A stretch of 64,000 bases of DNA from Listeria ilorinensis. Lineage in GTDB: Bacteria > Bacillota > Bacilli > Lactobacillales > Listeriaceae. The position numbers were made by a program, and so were the translations under genes. The notes beneath the pieces were generated by a model. The model saw only the letters and a list, made by a program, of their open reading frames with translations. It was not told where the DNA came from and did no database searches. Of this stretch, positions 30,600 to 39,203 are shown in pieces (position 1 is the first letter of the stretch; each line of letters opens with the position of its first letter). The stretch is from positions 124,001 through 188,000 of the forward strand of contig NZ_CAJYCN010000003.1 of NCBI RefSeq assembly GCF_913566895.1, read 5' to 3'.

Positions 30600-30674
30600 T
30601 GGTGACCCGTACGGGATTCGAACCCGTGTTACCGCCGTGAAAGGGCGGTGTCTTAACCGCTTGACCAACGGGCC
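30600..30674 (-). tRNA. tRNA-Glu (TTC)
   Basis: 75 bases including an encoded CCA. Acceptor GGCCCGT with ACGGGTC (one G-T pair), D-arm TGGTCAAGCGGTTAAG, anticodon stem CCGCC/GGCGG with loop CTTTCAC giving anticodon TTC, T-arm GGTTCGAATCC. It is the first tRNA of the pair, 49 bases downstream of the promoter's expected start. Confidence 0.94.
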
Positions 30675-30729
30675 ATCAGAATGAATAATTATACAATCAA
30701 AGTCTTCTACAACTCGACTCAGCTTTTTT

Positions 30730-30757
30730 ATTATACCATAATTCGACCGACTGTCAA
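30730..30757 (-). promoter_or_regulatory. Near-consensus promoter of the tRNA pair
   Basis: Minus strand TTGACA (30752-30757), a 16-base spacer and TATAAT (30730-30735): both boxes are perfect sigma-A hexamers, as expected for stable RNA. Confidence 0.88.
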
Positions 30758-30793
30758 CGATTTTCACCAAACTTTTTATGCAATTTTTATACT

Positions 30794-30838
30794 AAAAAAA
30801 TCCTGATGCACTTTCTTAAAGTAGGCGCATCAGGATTT
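30794..30838 (-). terminator. Terminator after rpsA
   Basis: A 12-bp perfect stem AAATCCTGATGC with GCATCAGGATTT, followed on the minus strand by a T run. Confidence 0.85.
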
Positions 30839-30845
30839 CTGTGAT

Positions 30846-31994
30846 TTATTCGTTATCTTCGTTTTGGATCTTTTTTAATTGATCGCCAATTAAATCACCC
30901 ATTTGGAAGCCTGTATTCTCTTCTGGAATTTCATACTCGGGTTCTTGAGCAGGCTCTTCCGTAAGTTCTTTGATGCTTAACGATAGACGTTTCTCCTCTT
31001 CGTTTACATCTAATACTTTTACTTCAACCTCTTGTCCTTCTTGTAAAACCTCTGCTGGTGTACCAATATGTTTATGAGAGATTTGCGAAATATGCACAAG
31101 TCCTTCTACACCAGGGAAAATTTCTACAAAAGCACCGAACGAAACCAGACGCATGACTTTACCAGTCAATACAGCACCAGTTGGCGCTTTTTCACTGATA
31201 TTATCCCAAGGTCCAGGAAGTGTATCTTTAATAGAAAGTGAGATGCGTTCATTTTCAGGATCTACCCCAATGACTTTCACTGTCACTTTTTCACCTTCTG
31301 AAAGTACATCACCAGGTGTCGCAACATGTTGATACGAAATTTGTGAAATATGGACAAGACCATCAACGCCACCTAAATCAACAAAAGCACCAAAATTCGC
31401 TAAACGTTCAACGGTTCCTTCGATCACATCGCCTTCTTTGATGTTTTCAAGAATTTCCCGTTTTTTCTCTGCCTTTTCTACTTCTACAACAGCACGATGA
31501 CTTAAGATGACACGATTATTTTCTGGTTCGAATTCTACTACTTTGAAAGTAAGCGTCTGACCTTTATAATCTGAGAAATCTTCTACAAAATGGTCTTCTA
31601 CAAGGGAAGCCGGTACGAAAGCACGTACACCCAAGTCAACAACTAATCCGCCTTTTACAACATCACTGACGACTGCTTCAAAAACTTCGCCAGATTCGAA
31701 TTTTGCTTGAATGTCGCTTGTTGCTTTTTCAGCATCCACTTTGCGTTTTGAGAGGACCAGAACATCTTCTTCCACTTTAGTCACGATCAAATCTAATGTG
31801 TCGCCTACTTTAACTACATCCGAAGCCGTTTCCACATGTACATTTGAAAGTTCACTGATAGGAACAACGCCATCGAGTTTGCTGTCAGGGATACCAACAT
31901 AAACTTGTTTATCCTCGACGCTAGTAACTGTACCTGTTACCTTGTCTCCTTCTTCAAAGTTTCTAACTTCCACATTGTTTAATTCTTCAGACAT
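30846..31994 (-). CDS. rpsA: S1-domain RNA-binding protein (RpsA/YpfD)
   Basis: 382 residues made of four S1 (OB-fold) repeats, starting near residues 17, 100, 187 and 272, each with the VVDLGVRAFVP-like or GAFVDLGGVDGLVHISQIS core; an acidic tail of about 30 residues follows. E. coli S1 has six repeats; Firmicute YpfD-type proteins have four, so its presence on the ribosome is uncertain. It is transcribed after cmk, as cmk-ypfD in Bacillus. AGGAGGG precedes the ATG. Confidence 0.92.
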   Translation of the reverse strand: MSEELNNVEVRNFEEGDKVTGTVTSVEDKQVYVGIPDSKLDGVVPISELSNVHVETASDVVKVGDTLDLIVTKVEEDVLVLSKRKVDAEKATSDIQAKFESGEVFEAVVSDVVKGGLVVDLGVRAFVPASLVEDHFVEDFSDYKGQTLTFKVVEFEPENNRVILSHRAVVEVEKAEKKREILENIKEGDVIEGTVERLANFGAFVDLGGVDGLVHISQISYQHVATPGDVLSEGEKVTVKVIGVDPENERISLSIKDTLPGPWDNISEKAPTGAVLTGKVMRLVSFGAFVEIFPGVEGLVHISQISHKHIGTPAEVLQEGQEVEVKVLDVNEEEKRLSLSIKELTEEPAQEPEYEIPEENTGFQMGDLIGDQLKKIQNEDNE

Positions 31995-32244
31995 GTGTAG
32001 CCCTCCTCAATTCGTTTGTCGAATTTAGGACTTTCCTGTAGCAGCAAAAGTAGTACACAGCTTTAACATTCTCATGACCTAAGTCAGGTTATTCTAACAA
32101 AAGACTGCTAGAATGAGCATTGCGTTCGACATACTGATTTTTTGCAAGAAAATCCTATAAAGAAAATTCCCCACCCTAAATTTATGGTAAAAAAATTCTC
32201 TCTTCTAACTTCCTACAAATCGATCAATTTGTCAAGTCCCATCT

Positions 32245-32270
32245 AAAAAAACGGCGCACAAAGTACGCCG
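32245..32270 (-). terminator. Terminator after cmk
   Basis: CGGCG/CGCCG stem (32252-32256 with 32266-32270) followed on the minus strand by TTTTTTTAG. The stem is short; some readthrough to rpsA is likely. Confidence 0.6.
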
Positions 32271-32287
32271 ATCAGCCATTTTACGAA

Positions 32288-32956
32288 CTATTTAATCCTT
32301 TCTCGCGCTAATCGTAATATATCATACGCTACCTCATCGATCGTCATAGAAGTCGTATCTAATTCAATCGCATCCGCTGCTTTTTTTAGCGGAGAATGTT
32401 CTCTTGTATAATCAAGATGATCACGTGCTTCAATTTCCTGCTTCAATTGCTCAAGATCACAGCTAATTCCCTTTTCTTGGTTTTCTTTGAAACGACGTTC
32501 AGCTCTTTCAGCCACACTTGCTAAAAGGAAAATTTTCAACTCGGCATTTGGCAAAACTGCTGTTCCAATGTCTCGGCCATCCATCACAATGCCGCCTTCC
32601 GCTGCGAATAACTGCTGCCGTCTCTGCAATTCTTCGCGAATAAGTGGATGTGCTGCAACGATCGAAACATGATTCGTCACTTCATTAGATCGGATAACTT
32701 CTGTTACATTCGTTTGATCTATATAGACTTGCTGAATTTCCCCAGGCTCAAAGCTAATTTCTGCCTTTTTTAATGCAGTAAAAATACTAGCCTCATCTTC
32801 ATAAGCAATCCCTTTTTGGTAGGCTAAATATGTAACCGCCCGATACATCGCTCCTGTATCCAGATAGATAAAATGAAGCTGTTTCGCGACAATCTTCGCT
32901 ACCGTACTTTTCCCGGCCGCTGCTGGCCCATCAATTGCAATGCAAATTTTTTCCAT
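32288..32956 (-). CDS. cmk: Cytidylate kinase
   Basis: Phosphorylates CMP and dCMP to the diphosphates. 222 residues with P-loop [15 protein letters not shown] near the N-terminus, [25 protein letters not shown] and the lid region [18 protein letters not shown] 32956 has AAAGGA ten bases before it and is preferred to GTG 32977. Position before rpsA is conserved. Confidence 0.95.
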   Translation of the reverse strand: MEKICIAIDGPAAAGKSTVAKIVAKQLHFIYLDTGAMYRAVTYLAYQKGIAYEDEASIFTALKKAEISFEPGEIQQVYIDQTNVTEVIRSNEVTNHVSIVAAHPLIREELQRRQQLFAAEGGIVMDGRDIGTAVLPNAELKIFLLASVAERAERRFKENQEKGISCDLEQLKQEIEARDHLDYTREHSPLKKAADAIELDTTSMTIDEVAYDILRLARERIK

Positions 32957-32973
32957 TCTGTTTTTGTCCTTTC

Positions 32974-33936
32974 TCACCCAAAGTCCGCTTGCGTCACCGT
33001 TTCTTTTGATGCAAGCAACACAGCCAGCTTCATTCTGGCCTTCTTACTATCATAATCATTGCCAAGTATGACGCCATGATTAAACAAATCAAATGTACTG
33101 CCTAAATAATCATATGTTGTATAAACATTTCCTTCCTCAGCACTTGTCGTAATCACAACAGATATGCCCGCAGCCAGTGCACGCAAAATGGCCGGCATCA
33201 TCCGCGGAGCAACTTGTCCACGTCCCACTCCTTCAAGCACAATTCCGTCAACGCCTTGATCAATTGCCGCATCAATGAAAAGCCCATCCGCATCTAAATA
33301 GCACTTGATGATGACCACCTTTTTAAGTGCCAACCGAATATCATAACATTCATGCATGACAGGCTTCTGATAAATAAATACTTTGTCATTATCAATGATA
33401 CCCAGATATCCAAACCCAAACGCACTAAAGCCTTGGATATTTGACGCATGTACTTTTTTGACATATCGGGCAGCAAATATCCGCTCATTAAACACAACAA
33501 CCGTTCCAGCATCTTGTAGCTCGTTTTCACAGGCCGCATAAATTGCATGGCGAATATTGATATATGCATCCGTTCCCATCTCTTCCGGCCCGCGCTGAGA
33601 ACCTGTTACGACAACTGGTCGCCGATCAGTAATGGCCAGATCTAAAAAGTAAGCTGTTTCTTCCAATGAATCGGTCCCATGCGTCACGACCACGCCATCA
33701 TAAGTTTCATCCATATAGATCGCTTCAATCAACTGCTTTAAGGTGATTAAGTCCTCCATCGTAATGTGCATGGAAGGCAACTGAAAGGTTGAATAAATAT
33801 CCACTTGTATTTCTGTTGGCAAACCGCAAATCTCCACAAGTTCTTCCCCCGAAAGTTCACCTGAAGCAAGCTTGCCAGAAGTTGTTTTTTTGCTGGCAAT
33901 CGTTCCGCCAGTTGTGATTAATGCCACCTTTGCCAT
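32974..33936 (-). CDS. L-asparaginase (type I-like)
   Basis: 320 residues. The two catalytic threonine motifs are intact: [14 protein letters not shown] at the N-terminus and [18 protein letters not shown] (Thr and Asp of the second). Hydrolyses asparagine to aspartate and ammonia; no signal peptide, so cytoplasmic. Aspartate would feed PanD and DapA-type reactions. The upstream TTG at 33972 is in frame but ATG 33936 gives the family N-terminus. L. monocytogenes has an asparaginase at this place. Confidence 0.9.
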   Translation of the reverse strand: MAKVALITTGGTIASKKTTSGKLASGELSGEELVEICGLPTEIQVDIYSTFQLPSMHITMEDLITLKQLIEAIYMDETYDGVVVTHGTDSLEETAYFLDLAITDRRPVVVTGSQRGPEEMGTDAYINIRHAIYAACENELQDAGTVVVFNERIFAARYVKKVHASNIQGFSAFGFGYLGIIDNDKVFIYQKPVMHECYDIRLALKKVVIIKCYLDADGLFIDAAIDQGVDGIVLEGVGRGQVAPRMMPAILRALAAGISVVITTSAEEGNVYTTYDYLGSTFDLFNHGVILGNDYDSKKARMKLAVLLASKETVTQADFG

Positions 33937-34013
33937 TTTTCCCGCTTCTTTCCATAAAAAGAACGAGTCCAAGCACTTGGGTAAACCGGTGTTTGGCGCT
34001 CATTCTTTTGTCA

Positions 34014-34742
34014 TTATTTAGGGATTGTCAAAGTTGTGCCCACAGGGACATTATTACTCGACAAACCGTTTGCCTGTTTGATTTTTTCTACGCCGGCACT
34101 CGCCCCAGAGCTTCCGTAGAAACTTTTCGCGATACTATAAAGCGTATCTCCTGCCTGAACAGTATGTGTTCCAGCTGATTGTTCAGCTTCTTCTTTTTCC
34201 TTAGCTTCTTTTTCAGCTTGAGCGGCAGCTTCCTCTTGGGCTTTCTTGTCTGCTTCTGCTTGTGCCTGTTTTTCAGCCTCTGCTTGTTTAGCAGCTTCTG
34301 CTTCTTGCTGTTTCTTAGCTTCTGCTTCCTGTGCCGCCTTTTCTTCCGCTTCTTTTTCAGCTTGTTCTTTTTGTTCTTTTTCTTTTGCAGCTTGCTCTTT
34401 TTCTGCCTGTTCTTTCTTTGCTTTTTCTTTTTCAGATTGTTCCTTTTCAGTGTTTTTCTTAACTTCAATACTGGAATCAGCCTGATCTGCTTGATTCGAA
34501 GTTCCAGAATACTGAACAGCCATAAAGACAACGATTACTACAATAGGAATTAATAAAAAGAAGACGATCAATATATTGAGTAGCGGATAGCGAAAGATGG
34601 TTTTCTTTCTGCTACGTCTGCTGTCAGATCTTGAAAGCATCGGCGGTTCATTATCAAACTCATCTTTTTCTTCTGCTGCAAACTTCTCATCCTCATAGTT
34701 ATCAGATGGTTTGTATCGTTCGCTGCGCTTGTTCTTTGCCAT
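34014..34742 (-). CDS. Membrane-anchored LysM protein with charged repeat
   Basis: 242 residues: an N-terminal cytoplasmic region rich in Lys/Glu/Asp, one membrane helix (about residues 54-77, YPLLNILIVFFLLIPIVV), then about 90 residues of Glu/Lys/Ala/Gln-rich low complexity that should form a long coiled or helical stalk, and a C-terminal LysM domain (HTVQAGDTLYSIAKSFYG, NGLSSNNVPVGTTLTIPK) that binds peptidoglycan glycan. So it is anchored in the membrane and reaches the wall. YpbE-like in Bacillus; sits between recQ and asparaginase. ATG 34742 with GGAGG is preferred. Confidence 0.87.
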   Translation of the reverse strand: MAKNKRSERYKPSDNYEDEKFAAEEKDEFDNEPPMLSRSDSRRSRKKTIFRYPLLNILIVFFLLIPIVVIVVFMAVQYSGTSNQADQADSSIEVKKNTEKEQSEKEKAKKEQAEKEQAAKEKEQKEQAEKEAEEKAAQEAEAKKQQEAEAAKQAEAEKQAQAEADKKAQEEAAAQAEKEAKEKEEAEQSAGTHTVQAGDTLYSIAKSFYGSSGASAGVEKIKQANGLSSNNVPVGTTLTIPK

Positions 34743-34906
34743 TCGTCGCAATCCTCCCTTATTTCAAAAATCATTTGTTTTCTTCTTAATCTTTTATTAC
34801 AAGGATGTCATTTCCCTGCAATAATTATACCCATAAAACACCAATTCAACAACACAAAGCGCTAATTTTTTAAGAGAATTTGTAAAATGGGTCAGAATGC
34901 GCATCA

Positions 34907-36313
34907 TCATTGTCCTATAAACAGCTCATCTAAATAGCGCAACCAATCAGGCGGATCATTCCGAATCTCGTTTGTTCCGAAAAATCCCCCTAACTCTGCC
35001 GCATGTCTGTCGCAGCAATCTTGTTGTTCTTTAGCTAACTCTTTTTCGCCAAAATACCGTAAAATATAGGCTCTCAAACAATCTTCTGTCTCCACATAGC
35101 CCTTCATAGCTACCAAATTCTGCTGTTTCCAGTGTCGGCGTTCTTCCAGCTTTCTTTTGATAATCGCCTTAGAAAGGCCGCTAGCTGCGTAATGAGCTAA
35201 CAGACGCTGCTCATTTTCCGGGAGTGACCCGACAAGTTCAGCAGGTAATTCTAACAACGCTGGATCAAGCGCATCTCTATCCGCCAGTTGTCGTTGAAGC
35301 ATTTCATCTCCAGTTGCATATAATAAAATGGCCGCGCTCTTTTTACCATCTCTGCCAGCACGTCCAATCTCTTGCACATAAGCTTCCAAATCCCCCGGCA
35401 AATGAAAATGAATCACATAGCGAATATCTGCTTTATCGATGCCCATACCAAAGGCACTTGTCGCACAAATCACATCCAATTGGCCGCGACTAAACTGCTG
35501 CTGGATCATCATGCGACTTTCTGCCACCATATCGCCATGGTAGTAGGCACTTTGAAGAGATATTTCCATTCGAATGAGCTGTTGGAACTCTTCAGCCAAA
35601 CGCTTGCTACTGAAATAAATGATTCCTGGTGATTGAAGTTCTCTAACAAGTTCTAGTAATCCGGCTTTCTTTTCTTTGAAACTCCCATATTTCCGGGTGA
35701 ATAGAGCGATATTCGGTCGATTAACCGAATAGATAATTTCTTCAGCATCATCCAGTTGCAGTTGCCTCAAAATATCCCGTCGTACCCGTTCAGTAGCAGT
35801 CGCTGTCAAAACCATGGTTAATGGATACTTAAACTCTGCTCGAAAATCACCCAACGCCAAATAATCCGGTCGGAAATCATGGCCCCACTGCGAAATGCAA
35901 TGCGCCTCATCAATGACAAATAAAGCGATTTTTAACTGTTTAAGCCGTCCTTTTATCGCGTCATTCATCAGCATCTCTGGTGAAAGAAAAATAAATTTAT
36001 AACGATCCAATTGTTGCATGCCCTCAGCCTTTTCCTGAGGTGTTAAAAAGCTATTGATTGCAATGACCCGCTTTTCTCCGTAAGCCCTCATTCGCTCAAC
36101 TTGATCCTGCATCAGACTGAGTAACGGTGAAATAATAACGACTGCTCCCTCCAGCAAATACCCCGTCAGCTGATAGCAGACCGTTTTCCCGGTTCCAGTC
36201 GGTAGCATGACAAAACTGTTTCTTCCAGCCAGCGCAGTCTCGATCACTTCTTTTTGACCAGGTCGAAACGTCTCATAACCAAGATATTTTTTTAAGGCGT
36301 CTTCCAATCGCAT
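34907..36313 (-). CDS. RecQ-family DNA helicase (RecS-like)
   Basis: 468 residues, 3'-5' superfamily 2 helicase: FRPGQKEVIETALAG, Walker A LPTGTGKTVCYQ, DEAH box VIDEAHCISQWGHDFRPDY, TATATERVRRDI, and YVQEIGRAGRDGK (motif VI). The zinc region retains Cys412 and Cys433-Cys434 but has His437 where the fourth cysteine is usual. It has no HRDC domain, so it is the short Bacillus-type RecS. Transcribed four bases after ypbB, its conserved partner. Confidence 0.9.
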   Translation of the reverse strand: MRLEDALKKYLGYETFRPGQKEVIETALAGRNSFVMLPTGTGKTVCYQLTGYLLEGAVVIISPLLSLMQDQVERMRAYGEKRVIAINSFLTPQEKAEGMQQLDRYKFIFLSPEMLMNDAIKGRLKQLKIALFVIDEAHCISQWGHDFRPDYLALGDFRAEFKYPLTMVLTATATERVRRDILRQLQLDDAEEIIYSVNRPNIALFTRKYGSFKEKKAGLLELVRELQSPGIIYFSSKRLAEEFQQLIRMEISLQSAYYHGDMVAESRMMIQQQFSRGQLDVICATSAFGMGIDKADIRYVIHFHLPGDLEAYVQEIGRAGRDGKKSAAILLYATGDEMLQRQLADRDALDPALLELPAELVGSLPENEQRLLAHYAASGLSKAIIKRKLEERRHWKQQNLVAMKGYVETEDCLRAYILRYFGEKELAKEQQDCCDRHAAELGGFFGTNEIRNDPPDWLRYLDELFIGQ

Positions 36314-36317
36314 TTTA

Positions 36318-37301
36318 TCACGCTCCCTTCACGACAGCCATACGGATCTCGAAATAAGACAAATCCGGATAATGCGTTTTAATTTCTTTTAAACTTGCAA
36401 AACTCCCCTGAGCGATCTCTTCACAAACGGCCTTATTGGGTAGTCCCTCAAAACTTCTTTCTGGGAAAGTAGCCTGTATTTCCACCAAATGGTCCTCAAT
36501 CGTACTTTGTTTCAGGTTTCTTAATCCCGCCAACTGCTCGATGCCAGCTACTTTATTCATTTTAAAAAAAGTAGCCGCCCCCGAACTTGTCATTGCCTGT
36601 TCTGGTGCCGGCATAAGGCTTTGCAGCACTGGAAAATCTGCTTGATGTCGAAACAAAAAATGCACAGCATACAGCCACTCAAAGTAACCATCCCAATAAC
36701 AAAGCCCACATCTTTCATAAACTTGTTCTTCTGTTAGACCGATCCACTCTCCGCCACTTAAGCGAAAAGCCACAAGCTCTGGATATTGCACATTGGAATG
36801 CCCTAACCAACCAATTAGTTCATTCCGGAAAAGTTCAGCCAATTGGCTATCTGGCGCATCTTTTAACCATTCTTTCACGAAATATTGGACAGCTTTATCC
36901 CGAATAGCTGGCAAATAATGCATCCTACCATGTTGCTTCTGACTGATAACTTGGCTAGCCAAGAGAAAACGTGCAAAAAAGCTATGGGCACGTTTTTGAA
37001 TGGAAAAACCTTGCCAGTCCGGACGATCGAAATGCTCATCTGCTGCATCTCTTACACTGATACATCCTGCTTCTGTAACACGAATCCACCCTTTCGCGCT
37101 CAGCTGGTCGATACGCTTGGAAAATTCCGCTTCCTTCAGTTGAGGTGTTAGACCGAATAGCTGATTGATCTTAAACAAATGTGCTTCTTGTACAGCCTGT
37201 CCAGTTCTCTTTCCCGTCATGAGGGCATAAATAAGCGGTAATTTGCGCGTCGCTTTGATATGATTTAGTAACTGCATCAGATAAAGATCTAAACTGTCCA
37301 A
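36318..37301 (-). CDS. YpbB-like helicase partner with HTH domain
   Basis: About 327 residues. Only the C-terminal HTH_40-type segment (about LKQSTIEDHLVEIQATFPE, then EIAQGSFASLKEIKTHYP) is recognisable; the rest is helical with no known motif. Linked to RecQ/RecS in Firmicutes. The start is uncertain: TTG 37301 has GAGGTG six bases upstream, GTG 37310 a weaker site. The role is inferred from neighbourhood only. Confidence 0.72.
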   Translation of the reverse strand: MDSLDLYLMQLLNHIKATRKLPLIYALMTGKRTGQAVQEAHLFKINQLFGLTPQLKEAEFSKRIDQLSAKGWIRVTEAGCISVRDAADEHFDRPDWQGFSIQKRAHSFFARFLLASQVISQKQHGRMHYLPAIRDKAVQYFVKEWLKDAPDSQLAELFRNELIGWLGHSNVQYPELVAFRLSGGEWIGLTEEQVYERCGLCYWDGYFEWLYAVHFLFRHQADFPVLQSLMPAPEQAMTSSGAATFFKMNKVAGIEQLAGLRNLKQSTIEDHLVEIQATFPERSFEGLPNKAVCEEIAQGSFASLKEIKTHYPDLSYFEIRMAVVKGA

Positions 37302-37383
37302 TCCGTTCACCTCTTTCCTGTCCTATCATACCACAGAAACATTTGTTCGACATCAAAATTAACCAAAGTTTTCTTTTAAAATA

Positions 37384-37392
37384 TGATATACT
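37384..37392 (+). promoter_or_regulatory. Extended -10 promoter of fer
   Basis: TGATATACT fits the extended -10 pattern (TGnTATACT), 40 bases before the ferredoxin start; -35 is weak. Confidence 0.5.
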
Positions 37393-37419
37393 GTTTCTAA
37401 TTAAATGCTTGATTTTTAG

Positions 37420-37680
<261 letters not shown>

Positions 37681-37684
37681 AGTG

Positions 37685-38293
37685 TCATGCTAATTCATGA
37701 CGCTTTTTTTCATATCTTTTACGTTCTTTAGGTGTCTGATTTTTAAGGATCCATTTTTTCATGGAAGCATAAAGTACAAGGAAAACAGCGCTGACGATAA
37801 CGCCTTTCAGTAAATTAAACGGAATAACAGCAGCTACAACCATAGCAGATACGTCCGTATTAGCCGGAAGTCCGCCAAGTGTGATATAAAATGGCAACAA
37901 GACAAAATAATTAAAAATACTCATAGCGATTGTCATGATAATCGTTCCTGTGGCAGTGGAGACAAGCATCCCCTTTGTCGAACGGAACCAGTAGAACAAA
38001 TAATAAATCGGCAGACAGTAGCAGATTCCTGACAAGAAGTTCGCAATCTCACCAACTGGCACACCTACCGGGCTTCCCGAAACAAAGAATTCCAACACAT
38101 TTTTAATCAATTCAATCAATATAATAGCGAGCGGGCCAAAAAGCAAGCCGCCAATCAGTGCCGGAATATCGCTAAAATCAAGTTTTAGAAATGGTGCACT
38201 CGGCAACAGCGGGAACTGAAGCAGCATGATGACGAATGATACTGTCCCAAATACCGCAATCCCAACAAAAGTTTTTAGTGAATAGTTTTTCAT
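37685..38293 (-). CDS. ribU: Riboflavin ECF transporter S component
   Basis: 202 residues with five or six membrane helices; [27 protein letters not shown] is the substrate-binding region (shortened in this citation), then [10 protein letters not shown]. It binds riboflavin outside and works with the general ECF energising module encoded elsewhere. It is preceded by an FMN riboswitch and its terminator, so flavin supply controls expression. GGAG precedes ATG 38293. Confidence 0.92.
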   Translation of the reverse strand: MKNYSLKTFVGIAVFGTVSFVIMLLQFPLLPSAPFLKLDFSDIPALIGGLLFGPLAIILIELIKNVLEFFVSGSPVGVPVGEIANFLSGICYCLPIYYLFYWFRSTKGMLVSTATGTIIMTIAMSIFNYFVLLPFYITLGGLPANTDVSAMVVAAVIPFNLLKGVIVSAVFLVLYASMKKWILKNQTPKERKRYEKKRHELA

Positions 38294-38358
38294 TTTCCTG
38301 ATCTCCTTTGATGTTCATCCCAAAGAAAAACGGTAACAGCTTCTGAGGTGTGTCCAAT

Positions 38359-38390
38359 AAAAAATCCCTCACCAAAAAATTGGTCAGGGA
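38359..38390 (-). terminator. Riboswitch expression-platform terminator
   Basis: TCCCT-ACCAA with TTGGT-AGGGA stem (one central mismatch) and a four-base loop, followed by TTTTTTATT on the minus strand, between the aptamer and ribU. Confidence 0.78.
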
Positions 38391-38464
38391 GAAACAGACA
38401 TTCAGCCATGCAAAATAAACATGCACCTGAAGTCTTTTAAAGACACGCCAAAAAAGACTGTCAA

Positions 38465-38578
38465 CATCCTCTCCCATCCAGACTATACTGTCGGTCCTGG
38501 AATTACACCAGAGTCAACTGCCTAAGCAGATCGTGGACTTTAACCACCGGTCGGGAATTACACCCTGCCCCGAAGATG
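38465..38578 (-). promoter_or_regulatory. FMN riboswitch (RFN element)
   Basis: Minus strand. P1 CATCTTC (38572-38578) pairs with GAGGATG (38465-38471). Between are the conserved RFN blocks GGGGCAGGGTG, AATTCCCGACCGGTGG, AGTCCACGA, the variable arm, GTGTAATTCCAGGACCGAC and GTATAGTCTGGATGGGAG. FMN binding should favour the terminator before ribU. The clearest regulatory RNA in the window. Confidence 0.93.
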
Positions 38579-38602
38579 AACGATATAATTTTTTACATTG
38601 TA

Positions 38603-38630
38603 ATTGTAGCATAGATTTCTAATTTAGCAA
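38603..38630 (-). promoter_or_regulatory. Promoter of the ribU riboswitch transcript
   Basis: Minus strand TTGCTA (38625-38630), 16 bases, TACAAT (38603-38608), about 25 bases before the aptamer. Confidence 0.6.
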
Positions 38631-38660
38631 GTCTTTTGTGCGCATTTTCACGATTTTTTC

Positions 38661-39188
38661 TCAGAGTCGATGCCAAGGAACATCGATGGATAACGATTCA
38701 GCCAATTTACGACTGCCTTTCAATCGCTCTTTTCTTGCCTTTGCCCGGATTTCCGCACCTTCAAAAATCATCTTTTCTTCATCCGTCTCCGGGTAAACTT
38801 CTGGTACCGTCACAGTTTTTCCTTCATCATTGATCGCAACAAAGGTCAAAAAAGATGTCGCAGCTAAATAGCGTTCTCCCGTTTTTAGATTTTCCGAAAT
38901 AACTTTCACAAATATTTCCATCGAGCTCCTGCCGACCGAAGCCACATACGACTCCAAACAAACAGAATGGTCATTTTTAATTGGTTTTAAAAAGTCCACT
39001 GAATCTGTTGAAGCTGTCACAATTCCGACGCGGCAATGTCTGGAAGCACTAATGGATGCCGTATCATCAATATAGGTCATCAATTTCCCACCAAACAGTG
39101 TATTGTGGTTATTGGTATCTTGCGGAAAAACTCGACTGGTTTTGATCACCAGTGACTCCTTACAAGCTTTTTTTGGTCTTTCTGTCAT
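38661..39188 (-). CDS. Acyl-CoA thioesterase (hotdog, YkhA-like)
   Basis: 175 residues with the hotdog fold: VFPQDTNNHNTLFGGKLMTYIDD (active Asn/Asp region) and a long beta strand TASTDSVDFLKPIK, then GRSSMEIFV. Likely hydrolyses short or medium acyl-CoA. ATG 39188 (AAGGAG, ten bases) is preferred to TTG 39197. L. monocytogenes has it between ribU and resE. Confidence 0.87.
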   Translation of the reverse strand: MTERPKKACKESLVIKTSRVFPQDTNNHNTLFGGKLMTYIDDTASISASRHCRVGIVTASTDSVDFLKPIKNDHSVCLESYVASVGRSSMEIFVKVISENLKTGERYLAATSFLTFVAINDEGKTVTVPEVYPETDEEKMIFEGAEIRAKARKERLKGSRKLAESLSIDVPWHRL

Positions 39189-39203
39189 TTTTATCAATCT
39201 CCT

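Noticed and set aside
30471-30770. 99-residue ORF on the minus strand
   Set aside because: It runs through both tRNA genes and their promoter; it is a shadow of stable RNA.
34179-34553. Phe/Ser-rich ORFs on the plus strand
   Set aside because: Antisense of the Glu/Lys/Ala repeat of the LysM gene; composition only reflects the repeat.
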